Of a stretch of DNA of 64,000 bases, positions 35,692 to 44,262 are shown one piece after another. Numbering within the stretch: the stretch's first letter is position 1; each line of letters starts with the position of its first letter. Origin of the DNA: Chloroflexota bacterium (GTDB taxonomy: Bacteria; Chloroflexota; Dehalococcoidia; Lucifugimonadales; GCA-2722455); the NCBI GenBank assembly GCA_002722455.1, contig PBMB01000009.1, forward strand, positions 44,765 through 108,764, written 5' to 3'. The position numbers and the translations under genes were made by a program. Under the pieces are notes generated by a model. It worked only from the letters and a program-made list of their open reading frames with translations, ran no database searches and was not told where the DNA came from.

Positions 35692-36426
35692 ATGCAAAAA
35701 GAAAAAAGAATAGACACCATAATAAAAAATGATACTCTCTCACCACAAGAAACTCTTTCTTGGGCTTATAATACCTTTGGTAATCGTGTCTCAATAGTTA
35801 CTAGTTTCCAACTAGAAGGATTAGTAATTATTGATATGGCATATACATTAAAGTGTCCTATTCGAGTAGTCACTATTGATACAGGAAGACTTAATTCAGA
35901 AACCCATACATTAATTGATCAGATCCGTGAAAAATATAACCTTGAAATTGAAACTTTTTTCCCAAATCACGATAGTCTTAATAACATGGTATCTAAATTT
36001 GGGACTAACCCATTCTACAAAAGTGTTTCATTAAGACTAATGTGCTGCCAGATACGAAAAGTTGATCCAATGAAACAAATTTTATTAGATAATGATGCCT
36101 GGATTACTGGAATTCGTCGTTCTCAAACAATCACAAGAAATGATATTACTAAGATTCAAAAAGATACTTCATATAACAAAGATAAAATTAAAATAAATCC
36201 ACTTGCAGACTGGACATATGAACAAGTATGGGAATATATCAAGGAAAAAAACATTCCATACAACGAATTGTATGATAAAGGCTATACAAGTATAGGGTGT
36301 GCTCCCTGTACTCGTCCTATTAAACCAAATGAAGATATTCGTTCAGGTAGATGGTGGTGGGAAAAAGGTGAAATGCCAAAAGAATGTGGATTACATGTCG
36401 GTCCATCTTGGGGTCGCTCAAATTAA
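35692..36426 (+). CDS. cysH: Assimilatory adenylyl-sulfate (APS) reductase
   Basis: A 244-residue PAPS/APS reductase family protein. Cys118-Cys119 in LMCCQIRK together with Cys203 and Cys206 in GCAPC form the CC...CxxC set that binds a [4Fe-4S] cluster, which marks APS rather than PAPS reductases. Cys232 in ECGLH is the catalytic cysteine. It reduces APS to sulfite using thioredoxin. The nucleotide-site TSFQLEG and TIDTGRL are present. It is followed after about 50 bases by the fused ATP sulfurylase/APS kinase. Confidence 0.93.
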   Translation: MQKEKRIDTIIKNDTLSPQETLSWAYNTFGNRVSIVTSFQLEGLVIIDMAYTLKCPIRVVTIDTGRLNSETHTLIDQIREKYNLEIETFFPNHDSLNNMVSKFGTNPFYKSVSLRLMCCQIRKVDPMKQILLDNDAWITGIRRSQTITRNDITKIQKDTSYNKDKIKINPLADWTYEQVWEYIKEKNIPYNELYDKGYTSIGCAPCTRPIKPNEDIRSGRWWWEKGEMPKECGLHVGPSWGRSN

Positions 36427-36474
36427 ATAAATTTAAAAAAATAAAACAAAATCTATAGAAAGTAGTATCAAACA

Positions 36475-38199
36475 TTGAGTAATAAAAATTTTAACAATAT
36501 ATTAATAACACCGTATGGTGGAAAATTAGTAAATCTCATATCAAATGAAGATGAAACTCCCGAACTCAAAAATCTCGCTACAAAATTGAATTCAGTGCAA
36601 ATATCTGAGCGTTCTATGTGCGATTTCGAGATGATGTCTACCGGAGCATTTTCACCATTAGACAAATTTATGAATCAGGCAGATTACCAAAGCGTGGTGG
36701 AAACTCAAAGACTCTCTAATGGAACACTTTTTCCTATACCGATAACTCTACCTGTCAACTCTACTGATGGTATAAAACTCGATAGTCAGATAGCCATAAG
36801 AAGTCCAAAAAATGATCTGTTGGCAATAATGACTGTCGAAGAAATTTATGAATGTGACCAAAAGTCTGACGCAAAAAAGATTTTCGGTACAGATGATAGA
36901 AAGCACCCTATGGTAGCGGAAATGGAAAGATGGGGGAAATATAACATTAGTGGCCAGCTCCAAACCATACAAACACCCGGCCATAATGATTTCAACCTAC
37001 TAAGGTTAACTCCTGAAGAAACACGCTTGAGACTAGAAGAATTTGGATATGAAAATGTGGTCGCTTTTCAAACTAGAAATCCGTTACATAGAGTCCATGA
37101 GGAGCTTACTAAAAGAGCCGCCGAATCAGTAGATGGAGTACTCCTTATTCATCCGGTAGTAGGAATGACAAAACCTGGAGATGTTGATCATTACACAAGG
37201 GTTAGAACTTATAAGGCATTAACTGATAATTATTATAACCCTGATAGAGTTTTATTATCGCTCCTTCCATTAGCAATGCGAATGGGTGGACCTAGAGAGG
37301 CCATATGGCATGCCATAATACGACGTAACTACGGTGCCAATCATTTGATAGTTGGCAGAGATCATGCTGGTCCAGGTAATGATTCTAAAGGCAATCCTTT
37401 TTATGGTCCGTACGATGCCCAAGAATCCGTACTTGAACATCAAACTGAACTGGGAGTAAAAATGCTACCTTTCCAAATGGTGGTTTACCTACCTGAAGAG
37501 GATCGCTACGAAGAAATTTCTAAAGTCAATGACACCATGAAAACGGCTTCTATTTCTGGTACCCAAGTAAGAGATGATTACCTGTCTATTGGCAAGTCAC
37601 TTCCAACTTGGTTCACTAGACCAGAAGTGTCGCAAATTTTGGAGCAAAGTTTCCCACCTATGCACCAACAAGGTGTATGTCTTTGGTTTACAGGGTTAAG
37701 TGGAGCTGGTAAAACTGCTACGGCAGATATAGTCACTAATATGATTCTAGAGAAGGGCCGTCGATCTACGGTACTTGATGGTGACGTAGTTAGAACGCAC
37801 CTCAGCAAAGGTTTAGGGTTCTCTGCGGAAGACAGAGATACTAACATTCGACGTATCGGGTTTGTAGCTGCCGAAATAGTTCGGCACGGTGGAATAGCAA
37901 TCTGTGCTGCAGTGAGCCCATATATTGCTACAAGAAACGAAGTTAGAGAAATGGTTGAATCAGATAAGTTTATCGAAATACATGTAGATACTCCATTAGA
38001 AGTGGCTGAATCAAGAGATGTAAAAGGCATGTATGCAAAAGCTCGAAGAGGGGAAATCAAAGGATTTACCGGTATAGATGATCCTTATGAAGAACCTACA
38101 AACCCAGAGATAATTTTAGATACTGTTAAATTTTCTGCTGAAGAAAATGCAAAGCGAATCGTAACAGAACTCGAGAACCGCGGTTTTTTTAAAAGCTGA
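36475..38199 (+). CDS. Bifunctional ATP sulfurylase / APS kinase
   Basis: A 574-residue fusion. Residues about 1-390 are sulfate adenylyltransferase: QTRNP (199-203), HRVH (205-208), GRDH (294-297) and GTQVRDDYL. Residues about 398-574 are APS kinase with P-loop GLSGAGKT (407-414), LDGDVVR, and GFSAEDRDTNIRRIG. It makes APS, and optionally PAPS for sulfation. The start is TTG, limited by an upstream in-frame stop. Sampled 60-base lines contain 37-52% G+C, against about 33% in a sampled cysH line. The composition is thus unlike its operon partner and suggests acquisition from elsewhere. Confidence 0.95.
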   Translation: MSNKNFNNILITPYGGKLVNLISNEDETPELKNLATKLNSVQISERSMCDFEMMSTGAFSPLDKFMNQADYQSVVETQRLSNGTLFPIPITLPVNSTDGIKLDSQIAIRSPKNDLLAIMTVEEIYECDQKSDAKKIFGTDDRKHPMVAEMERWGKYNISGQLQTIQTPGHNDFNLLRLTPEETRLRLEEFGYENVVAFQTRNPLHRVHEELTKRAAESVDGVLLIHPVVGMTKPGDVDHYTRVRTYKALTDNYYNPDRVLLSLLPLAMRMGGPREAIWHAIIRRNYGANHLIVGRDHAGPGNDSKGNPFYGPYDAQESVLEHQTELGVKMLPFQMVVYLPEEDRYEEISKVNDTMKTASISGTQVRDDYLSIGKSLPTWFTRPEVSQILEQSFPPMHQQGVCLWFTGLSGAGKTATADIVTNMILEKGRRSTVLDGDVVRTHLSKGLGFSAEDRDTNIRRIGFVAAEIVRHGGIAICAAVSPYIATRNEVREMVESDKFIEIHVDTPLEVAESRDVKGMYAKARRGEIKGFTGIDDPYEEPTNPEIILDTVKFSAEENAKRIVTELENRGFFKS

Positions 38200-38242
38200 A
38201 GAACGGTTTTATAAAATAAAGAACAATTAATTTATAGTTTTA

Positions 38243-39277
38243 TTATTTAGAGGAAGCTACTAAACCTTGTAAATCAAGTTCTTTAGCTCTGTGACAGCTG
38301 ACAAAATGGTTCGATTCAATCTCTTCAAGTTGAGGTGCTTCAGTTACACATTTCTCAACTTTATTAGGACATCTTGGATGGAAATAACATCCTGAAGGAG
38401 GATTAGCCGGATTAGCAACCTCACCCTCTAAAACAAACCTAGCCTTACGAGCTCTAGGATCAGGAATTGGAACAGATTGTAATAAGGCAGAAGTATAAGG
38501 ATGTTTAGGATTGGTAAATATGTCAGCAACAGTACCACTTTCTACAATCTTACCAACATACATAACTGCAATCGTATCACTTATATGACGAACAACACTT
38601 AAATCATGGGCAACAAACACATAAGTTAATCCTAGCTGCTCTTGTAAATCCTGTAGTAAGTTAATTACTTGTGCTTGTACAGAAACATCTAGCGCTGATA
38701 CTGGTTCATCAGCAATAATTAAACGAGGATTTAATGCAAGCGCACGAGCAATGCCAATACGCTGACGCTCACCACCGCTAAACGCATGCGGGAATCGTCT
38801 CATGTATTCAGGACGTAATCCCACTAATCTCATTAATTCAGCAACTCTATCAGCACGCTCTTGAACATCTACCATACCATGTACTAAAAGTGGTTCACCA
38901 ACAATATCAAGTAATGACATTCGAGGATTTAGTGATCCAAAAGGATCCTGGAATACCATTTGCATGTCACGTCGTAATTCACGTAATGGAGCTCTTGGAA
39001 CTTCAGTAACATCAACAATTTCACCATCACGATTAAGAAAATTAATTTCTCCAGAAGTAGGCTCAACACCACGAAGTATACACCTTGATGCAGTAGTCTT
39101 ACCACAACCACTCTCACCAACTAACGCAAAGGTCTTTCCTTGTTCAATAGTAAAACTGATATCATCAACAGCCTTAACTGCACCTATAACTCGCTTAGTA
39201 ATACCACGAGTAATAGGAAAATGTTTGACTAAATTCTTTACTTCAAGTAATGGAGTTTTGGTATCAACATCAGCCAT
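38243..39277 (-). CDS. Oligopeptide/dipeptide ABC transporter ATPase (OppF/DppF type)
   Basis: About 344 residues. Walker A GESGCGKTT, signature SGGERQR, Walker B IIADEPVSALD, and the C-terminal oligopeptide-family domain with CYFHPRCPNKVEKC (cysteines for an iron-sulfur or structural site) are all visible. I take the ATG at 39277, because GAGGAGG lies 9 bases ahead of it. It overlaps the end of the OppD-type gene by 8 bases, indicating coupled translation. Confidence 0.95.
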   Translation of the reverse strand: MADVDTKTPLLEVKNLVKHFPITRGITKRVIGAVKAVDDISFTIEQGKTFALVGESGCGKTTASRCILRGVEPTSGEINFLNRDGEIVDVTEVPRAPLRELRRDMQMVFQDPFGSLNPRMSLLDIVGEPLLVHGMVDVQERADRVAELMRLVGLRPEYMRRFPHAFSGGERQRIGIARALALNPRLIIADEPVSALDVSVQAQVINLLQDLQEQLGLTYVFVAHDLSVVRHISDTIAVMYVGKIVESGTVADIFTNPKHPYTSALLQSVPIPDPRARKARFVLEGEVANPANPPSGCYFHPRCPNKVEKCVTEAPQLEEIESNHFVSCHRAKELDLQGLVASSK

Positions 39278-40298
39278 TAGCAGCAACCTCCTCTTTCCTA
39301 GGATGAACTTTAAAACAACTCACTGTCCTCTTAGTATTACCAACCGTTTGTAATTGAGGAATAGCTGTATTACATTCACCTTGAATATAATCTGGACATC
39401 TGGTCCTAAAAGTGCAACCAGAAGGACGATTGAAAGGATGTGGAATCGTACCTTTAATAGAAGGTAACCGACCCTCTCCTTCAGTATAAATACTTGGTAT
39501 AGATCTCAATAAACCTTGTGTGTAAGGGTGTTGTGGATCATGGAAAATATCATCGATATTACCTACTTCAACACCTTTACCTAAATACATAACAACTACA
39601 TCATCAGCCATCTCAGCAATAACACCCAAATTATGAGTAATCATAAGTATCGCCATATTATTTTGTTTTTGCAAAGTCTTAAGCAATTCCAATATCTGAG
39701 CTTGAGTTGTAACATCAAGAGCAGTAGTAGGCTCATCAGCTATCAATAATTTAGGATCTGCGGATAAAGCCATAGCAATCATTGCACGTTGACGTAAACC
39801 ACCACTTAATTGATACGCATACTCATTCAAGCGACTTCTTGGATTAGGAATACCAACCAATTCAAATAACTCTTCAGCTCTTGCCATAGCAATTTTTTTA
39901 GAGACATCCATGTGCAACTGAATAGCTTCAACCACCTGATTACCAACAGTATGAACCGGGCTAAAAGATGTCATAGGCTCTTGGAAAACTAATGCAATTT
40001 CACCACCTCTGACTTGACGCATTAAAGGACTGCCTGGTTTTTCTTGAGCTAAGTCAACTAATCCACCAGCGGACTCACTTTGAAAATGGACTTGTCCGTC
40101 AATTATTTTACCAGGATGATCTATTATTTGTAATAAAGATCTCCCAACAGTACTTTTCCCACAACCACTCTCTCCTACAATTCCTAATGTCTTACCAGGC
40201 TCAATATCAAACGTGACACCATCAACAGCCTTTACAACACCTTCATCTGTAGGAAAGTATGTCTTTAAATTTTCAACAGAAAGTAATTTATCTACCAT
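39270..40298 (-). CDS. Oligopeptide/dipeptide ABC transporter ATPase (OppD/DppD type)
   Basis: A 342-residue ATPase with Walker A GESGCGKST, a Q-loop in LVFQEPMTSFSP, signature LSGGLRQR, Walker B LLIADEPTTALD and the C-terminal CTFRTRCPDYIQGEC. It pairs with the OppF-type protein to power one heterodimeric transporter. It begins 4 bases after the OppC-type gene. Confidence 0.95.
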   Translation of the reverse strand: MVDKLLSVENLKTYFPTDEGVVKAVDGVTFDIEPGKTLGIVGESGCGKSTVGRSLLQIIDHPGKIIDGQVHFQSESAGGLVDLAQEKPGSPLMRQVRGGEIALVFQEPMTSFSPVHTVGNQVVEAIQLHMDVSKKIAMARAEELFELVGIPNPRSRLNEYAYQLSGGLRQRAMIAMALSADPKLLIADEPTTALDVTTQAQILELLKTLQKQNNMAILMITHNLGVIAEMADDVVVMYLGKGVEVGNIDDIFHDPQHPYTQGLLRSIPSIYTEGEGRLPSIKGTIPHPFNRPSGCTFRTRCPDYIQGECNTAIPQLQTVGNTKRTVSCFKVHPRKEEVAANG

Positions 40299-40301
40299 AA
40301 T

Positions 40302-41444
40302 TTAATTCCCATATGGATCTGCAGCATCTCGAACTCCATCACCTAAGAAGTTGAAAGCTAAGATCACTATTATTACAGGTATAGCAACAAACATTAACCA
40401 AGGATGAAGAGCAACAACAGCAGGCTGTTGTGCCTGAACAAGCATAATACCATAGCTTACAGCAGGTGGACGCAAACCTAAACCTAGGAAACTTAGGGCA
40501 GTCTCACCAATAATCATACCTGGGATAGCCAAACTAACAGTAGCGATAATATGACTATAAAAAGAAGGAAGCATATGCCTAAACATAATCCGTGCCTCAG
40601 AAGAACCGGATAAACGAGCAGCCATAACAAAATCTTCTTCACGCATAGCTAAATAACGACCACGAACAACTCTTCCCATACCAGTCCAACCAAAGACAGA
40701 AAGAATAACAGTGATTCCTAAATAAACTTGAATAATAGACCATTCCTTTGGAACAGCTGCAGAAAGCCCCATCCACAAAGGCAAACCAGGAATAGCATTC
40801 ATGATTTCAATTACTCTCTGAATAATAGTATCTATAATTCCACCATAATAACCAGAAACACCACCAATAATGATTCCAATACCCAAACTAAGAGCAACAC
40901 CAATCAAACCAATAGAGAGAGAAATACGACTAGCTAACATTAACCTAGACCACTGATCTCTACCTAAGTTATCGCTACCCAATATATATAAAGATGGATA
41001 TTTCGTATAATCATGGTCGGGATTAGAAAATCCAATTAAATGCTTATTAGTCTTAAAGAAACCTAAAAACCTGTACTCCCAAGAACTAGTAAAAAAACCA
41101 ACCTTGTGATGTGTTTTAGTAGGTAAATAAACAACCTGCCAAGTTTCAGGATCACGCCCACCTTTAACTGCAACTATATGTGGACTAAATTTTCCATCTT
41201 CAAATAACTCCAGAGGTTGTGGGGGCAAAAGCTGCATTTTTGTAGCAACAAATGTAGGATCACCAAAACCTACAAACTCAGCAAAAGGGAAAAGAATATA
41301 GAAAAATAACAGAATAAATCCAGCAGCAACTGCAACTTTATGACGTCGGAAGCGCCACCACATCAACCTATACTGACCCGCTACCGCTAAAATTTCTTCT
41401 TCTTCTAATAGTTGAGCAGAACTTTGTTCTTGGTCATCAGCCAT
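40302..41444 (-). CDS. Oligopeptide/dipeptide ABC transporter permease (OppC/DppC type)
   Basis: A 380-residue permease. A cytosolic N-terminus is followed by one membrane segment, a large periplasmic loop (about 60-170) and the core, with LGSDNLGRDQWSRLM, GYYGGIIDTIIQRVIEIMNAIPGLPL and the EAA loop RGRYLAMREEDFVMAARLSGSS. DppC proteins are usually about 280-300, so the loop is enlarged. No OppB partner lies beside it. It has its own promoter at 41518-41546. Confidence 0.93.
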   Translation of the reverse strand: MADDQEQSSAQLLEEEEILAVAGQYRLMWWRFRRHKVAVAAGFILLFFYILFPFAEFVGFGDPTFVATKMQLLPPQPLELFEDGKFSPHIVAVKGGRDPETWQVVYLPTKTHHKVGFFTSSWEYRFLGFFKTNKHLIGFSNPDHDYTKYPSLYILGSDNLGRDQWSRLMLASRISLSIGLIGVALSLGIGIIIGGVSGYYGGIIDTIIQRVIEIMNAIPGLPLWMGLSAAVPKEWSIIQVYLGITVILSVFGWTGMGRVVRGRYLAMREEDFVMAARLSGSSEARIMFRHMLPSFYSHIIATVSLAIPGMIIGETALSFLGLGLRPPAVSYGIMLVQAQQPAVVALHPWLMFVAIPVIIVILAFNFLGDGVRDAADPYGN

Positions 41445-41517
41445 TTATATACCCCAATCTATAACAGAAAATCGCGATTTATTGATATAAAAAAAATAAG
41501 ATAATACTTCTGCGACA

Positions 41518-41546
41518 TTTTTATCATAATCAAGCAAAAGTGTCAA
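41518..41546 (-). promoter_or_regulatory. Sigma-70 promoter of oppC-oppD-oppF
   Basis: On the minus strand TTGACA (41546-41541) is followed after 17 bases by TAAAAA (41523-41518), about 75 bases before the OppC ATG. It lies between the preceding gene's terminator and the permease, so the transporter genes can be transcribed apart from the binding protein. Confidence 0.55.
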
Positions 41547-41663
41547 GCGTAAACATAGGTAAAACAATTAATAAACAGTATTCAAATAGTATATGAATTC
41601 AAGTAGTTTTTATGAAAATAATTTTAACCATATAACTATAAGAAATATCCCTAAAACTTATAT

Positions 41664-41705
41664 AAAAAAAGTAAGGCCAGTATTTCTACCGGCCTTACTT
41701 TTTTT
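41664..41705 (-). terminator. Strong intrinsic terminator after the large binding-protein gene
   Basis: A perfect 15-base inverted repeat, AAAAAAAGTAAGGCC (41664-41678) with GGCCTTACTTTTTTT (41691-41705), surrounds a 12-base loop. It is symmetric and so can act in both directions. It lies 25 bases beyond the stop of the binding-protein gene on its strand and is the strongest terminator in the window. Confidence 0.92.
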
Positions 41706-41729
41706 ACTTCCTTATATTAAATTAGAGAT

Positions 41730-44054
41730 TTATCGGAAGCTTGTACTCTTGTACTTCTTGGACCTATTTCCAGGATTGTTGACATTGTCTTTACCATCCT
41801 CGAAGTAATAGGTCTCTGCCCAAGCACCGTAGAAACCACGGGCACGAGCTAGGATTGGAGGATTACGGAAGTTGTTACGCTTCATGTAAACATCACGGTC
41901 ACCAGAAGCACCTTGTACGGTACCTAGAGTGTACGCTTGCTCCATCCATAGTGAATTTATTTCTTTACCAGCAGCTATGCGAGCATCACTACCTGGAGGA
42001 TTAGACTTAGCAGTCTTAAAGAGGTCCATGACCTTCTTAATAGTGCCAGTTGAGTCCTCTGGATATGCGCCAGCTGGAGCTGTTGGCAAGTAAGCAGAAT
42101 TAGCGGTAGGACCATGTCCTTGCTTACCACCACTACCAAGGTACTTACCAATTAATGGACAGTTATGAGGTCCATAACTTCCAGTACAAGGTCCTGTACC
42201 AGTCATGCCTGCTTCTGTTAATGATGTATAACCGCCCATACCAATAGGTTGCTCAGCAGTTCTCATCATATTATGAGCTGAACCTTCTTTAACGTCCAAT
42301 TGTATACCAACGTTCTTGAAGTCAGAAACTACTAACTCCCACATAGGCATATATCGAACAGAAATTTGGGCCCAAAGAACGACATTTCCACCACCTGAGT
42401 AGTTACGAATGCCATCGCCATCAGAATCAGTTAAACCTAATGCGTCTAACATGGAATTAGCCTTAGCAAGGTCTGTAACTGCGAATTTATTAGCTACAGC
42501 ATCACCAGGATAAAAACCATCATTAGGATTAGGAGCACCAGCAGTTGGCTTACCAACACCTATGAAATAAGTGTCTCGGATTGCTTCACGATCTAGAGCA
42601 TAAGATAATGCTTGTCGGAATTCAGTTGTCCTAATAAGCTTACCAAGAGCTGGGTCTTCGTTATAAGATTGGTTGAACGCAACATCTCCGTTTGTTCCAT
42701 GTGGGTTTGGCCACATGTAAACAGAGTAGTCACCTTTACTCATGTTGGACTTATACAGTGGGAATTCTTGAATATCAAGACCAGCAGACTGGAAGTCTGT
42801 CTCACCTTGCATATGCTTGAACACTGCAACCTCACGAGACTCAGCGAAGTAGTCTACCCACTTCTCTGTGTAAGGTAACTGATTTCCTGCGGGATCAAAC
42901 GCATGGAAATATGGGTTTGCGCAAATTTCACGACGTCGTTCTTCAGCAGCACAGACTTGGTAAGGACCAACCCATGGGAAATCAACGATACGTCGAGCAT
43001 CATGCATCTTCTTATGAAGTTTGACCCATGATGAGAATCCACCCTTATCCATCAGGCCCTGCAACGTAGCAGCATCCTGATACTTCGTATGGAATTGGCT
43101 GGAATATGCTTTGTCAGTCATGAAACACCAGTTAACACAATCAGCACCATCGCCAAATGGATTTCCTTTTAAGAAATCATAGTTACCAGTGTCAAATGTT
43201 ATTGTCCATGAATGGTCATCAACAACTGCAAAAGTAAATGGATTACCTGTAACCGGATCTAACGCACCACCACGTGGGTTAGGCGTATACTCTTTATTGA
43301 AGTTTATGTCTTCAATAGCATACTTAATATCATCCATAGTGACCTTACGGCCAGTTGAATGATGATGATTCTTACGGTTACGAATAGTCCAAACTTTACC
43401 ATCTGCACTATTTGTAATCTCTGCAGGTATCCATGTTAACCTGCTATCACCAGGAGTATCTTCCTTAGTGATATAAGCTGGTGCTTGAACCATAATAGCC
43501 GCCATATAAGATGACGTAGTTCTGTAAGTTCCACCGTAAACACCTACCTCCCACAAAGGACCTGCGATGAAGCGATCAGCTTCAACAGGAGTCCTGTCAG
43601 CGAGACTAGGAATTTTACCCGCAGCAACTAAAGCAGCGTTTGCTGGACTTTCTTGCCACGAAGATGGTGTAGGACCACTATATGCATACGTAGGATACGT
43701 AGCAGGGTCAACACCACGGTTGTATGGACCAACATAACTTGAACCACCAGCAGCTGGAGCTGATCTTGCAGCTTTAGCAGCAGCAGCAGCAGCTTGAACA
43801 GCAGCGGCAGCAGGTGCGGCTGGTGCAGCAGCGGATGCAGCGGCAGCAGGTGCAGCGGCAGCAGGTGCGGATGGTGCAGCTGGTTCGGCAGCTGTAGCAG
43901 CGGCGGCTGGAACTGCAGTTGCAGCAGCAGCAGCAGGTGCGGCAGCTTGAGGTGCTGCAGGTGCAGCAGCTTCTTCAGCAGCACATGCGATAGCAGTGAC
44001 TACTGAAACCGAAATGGCCAAGACAATTAATAAATTAATCTTGTGTTTCCACAT
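41730..44054 (-). CDS. Large family 5 substrate-binding lipoprotein with Ala/Pro linker
   Basis: About 774 residues, much larger than typical OppA/DppA (about 540). A lipobox-like AIAC (Cys24) is followed by 80 residues of almost pure Ala/Pro (25-104) and then an SBP_bac_5 domain with VGVYGGTYRT, KVTMDDIKYAIED, REVAVFKHMQGETD, SYALDREAI and a DSDGDG calcium-loop-like segment. The ATG at 44054 is chosen because AGGAGGG precedes it by 9 bases. A perfect -35 promoter upstream and a strong terminator downstream imply a highly expressed single gene. One sampled line was 50% G+C, unlike the neighbourhood. The ligand is probably peptide-like; this is uncertain. Confidence 0.92.
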   Translation of the reverse strand: MWKHKINLLIVLAISVSVVTAIACAAEEAAAPAAPQAAAPAAAAATAVPAAAATAAEPAAPSAPAAAAPAAAASAAAPAAPAAAAVQAAAAAAKAARSAPAAGGSSYVGPYNRGVDPATYPTYAYSGPTPSSWQESPANAALVAAGKIPSLADRTPVEADRFIAGPLWEVGVYGGTYRTTSSYMAAIMVQAPAYITKEDTPGDSRLTWIPAEITNSADGKVWTIRNRKNHHHSTGRKVTMDDIKYAIEDINFNKEYTPNPRGGALDPVTGNPFTFAVVDDHSWTITFDTGNYDFLKGNPFGDGADCVNWCFMTDKAYSSQFHTKYQDAATLQGLMDKGGFSSWVKLHKKMHDARRIVDFPWVGPYQVCAAEERRREICANPYFHAFDPAGNQLPYTEKWVDYFAESREVAVFKHMQGETDFQSAGLDIQEFPLYKSNMSKGDYSVYMWPNPHGTNGDVAFNQSYNEDPALGKLIRTTEFRQALSYALDREAIRDTYFIGVGKPTAGAPNPNDGFYPGDAVANKFAVTDLAKANSMLDALGLTDSDGDGIRNYSGGGNVVLWAQISVRYMPMWELVVSDFKNVGIQLDVKEGSAHNMMRTAEQPIGMGGYTSLTEAGMTGTGPCTGSYGPHNCPLIGKYLGSGGKQGHGPTANSAYLPTAPAGAYPEDSTGTIKKVMDLFKTAKSNPPGSDARIAAGKEINSLWMEQAYTLGTVQGASGDRDVYMKRNNFRNPPILARARGFYGAWAETYYFEDGKDNVNNPGNRSKKYKSTSFR
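43743..43982 (-). repeat. Low-complexity GCN-rich tract encoding an Ala/Pro linker
   Basis: A 240-base stretch of alternating GCA, GCT, GCG and GCC codons with CCA and CCG, encoding residues 25-104 of the binding lipoprotein. It is G+C-rich in an AT-rich region and contains many short imperfect repeats of GCAGC and GGTGCAGC, so its length may vary between strains by slippage. Confidence 0.8.
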
Positions 44055-44125
44055 AGGCTTATGCCCTCCTTTACTGTACTTAGAAAAATAGAAGTACATT
44101 TAATATAAACTAAATTAGCTGTATA

Positions 44126-44154
44126 AATTTAAACATTTTCACAAGAATTGTCAA
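44126..44154 (-). promoter_or_regulatory. Sigma-70 promoter of the large binding-protein gene
   Basis: On the minus strand TTGACA (44154-44149), a 17-base spacer and TAAATT (44131-44126), about 70 bases before the ATG. Confidence 0.65.
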
Positions 44155-44262
44155 GTACTTATTATGAAAAAGTGATGATTTTTTTAATTTTACTCAGTTT
44201 TTTTAACATATTTTTTTGTTCATTTTCTGTTTTTTATATATATTGCACAAAAAAGATAGTGT

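Noticed and set aside
37578-38060. 160-residue antisense open frame in the sulfurylase/kinase gene
   Set aside because: It mirrors the better-coded, motif-bearing gene; its length reflects that gene's higher G+C content.
41593-41808. Plus-strand open frame before the large binding protein
   Set aside because: It crosses the bidirectional terminator and the 3' end of the lipoprotein gene and has no ribosome site.
43628-44006. Long open frames overlapping the Ala/Pro tract, rich in Leu or in Ser/Cys/Gly
   Set aside because: They are other-frame readings of the GCN repeat that encodes the lipoprotein stalk; no ribosome sites or family features.
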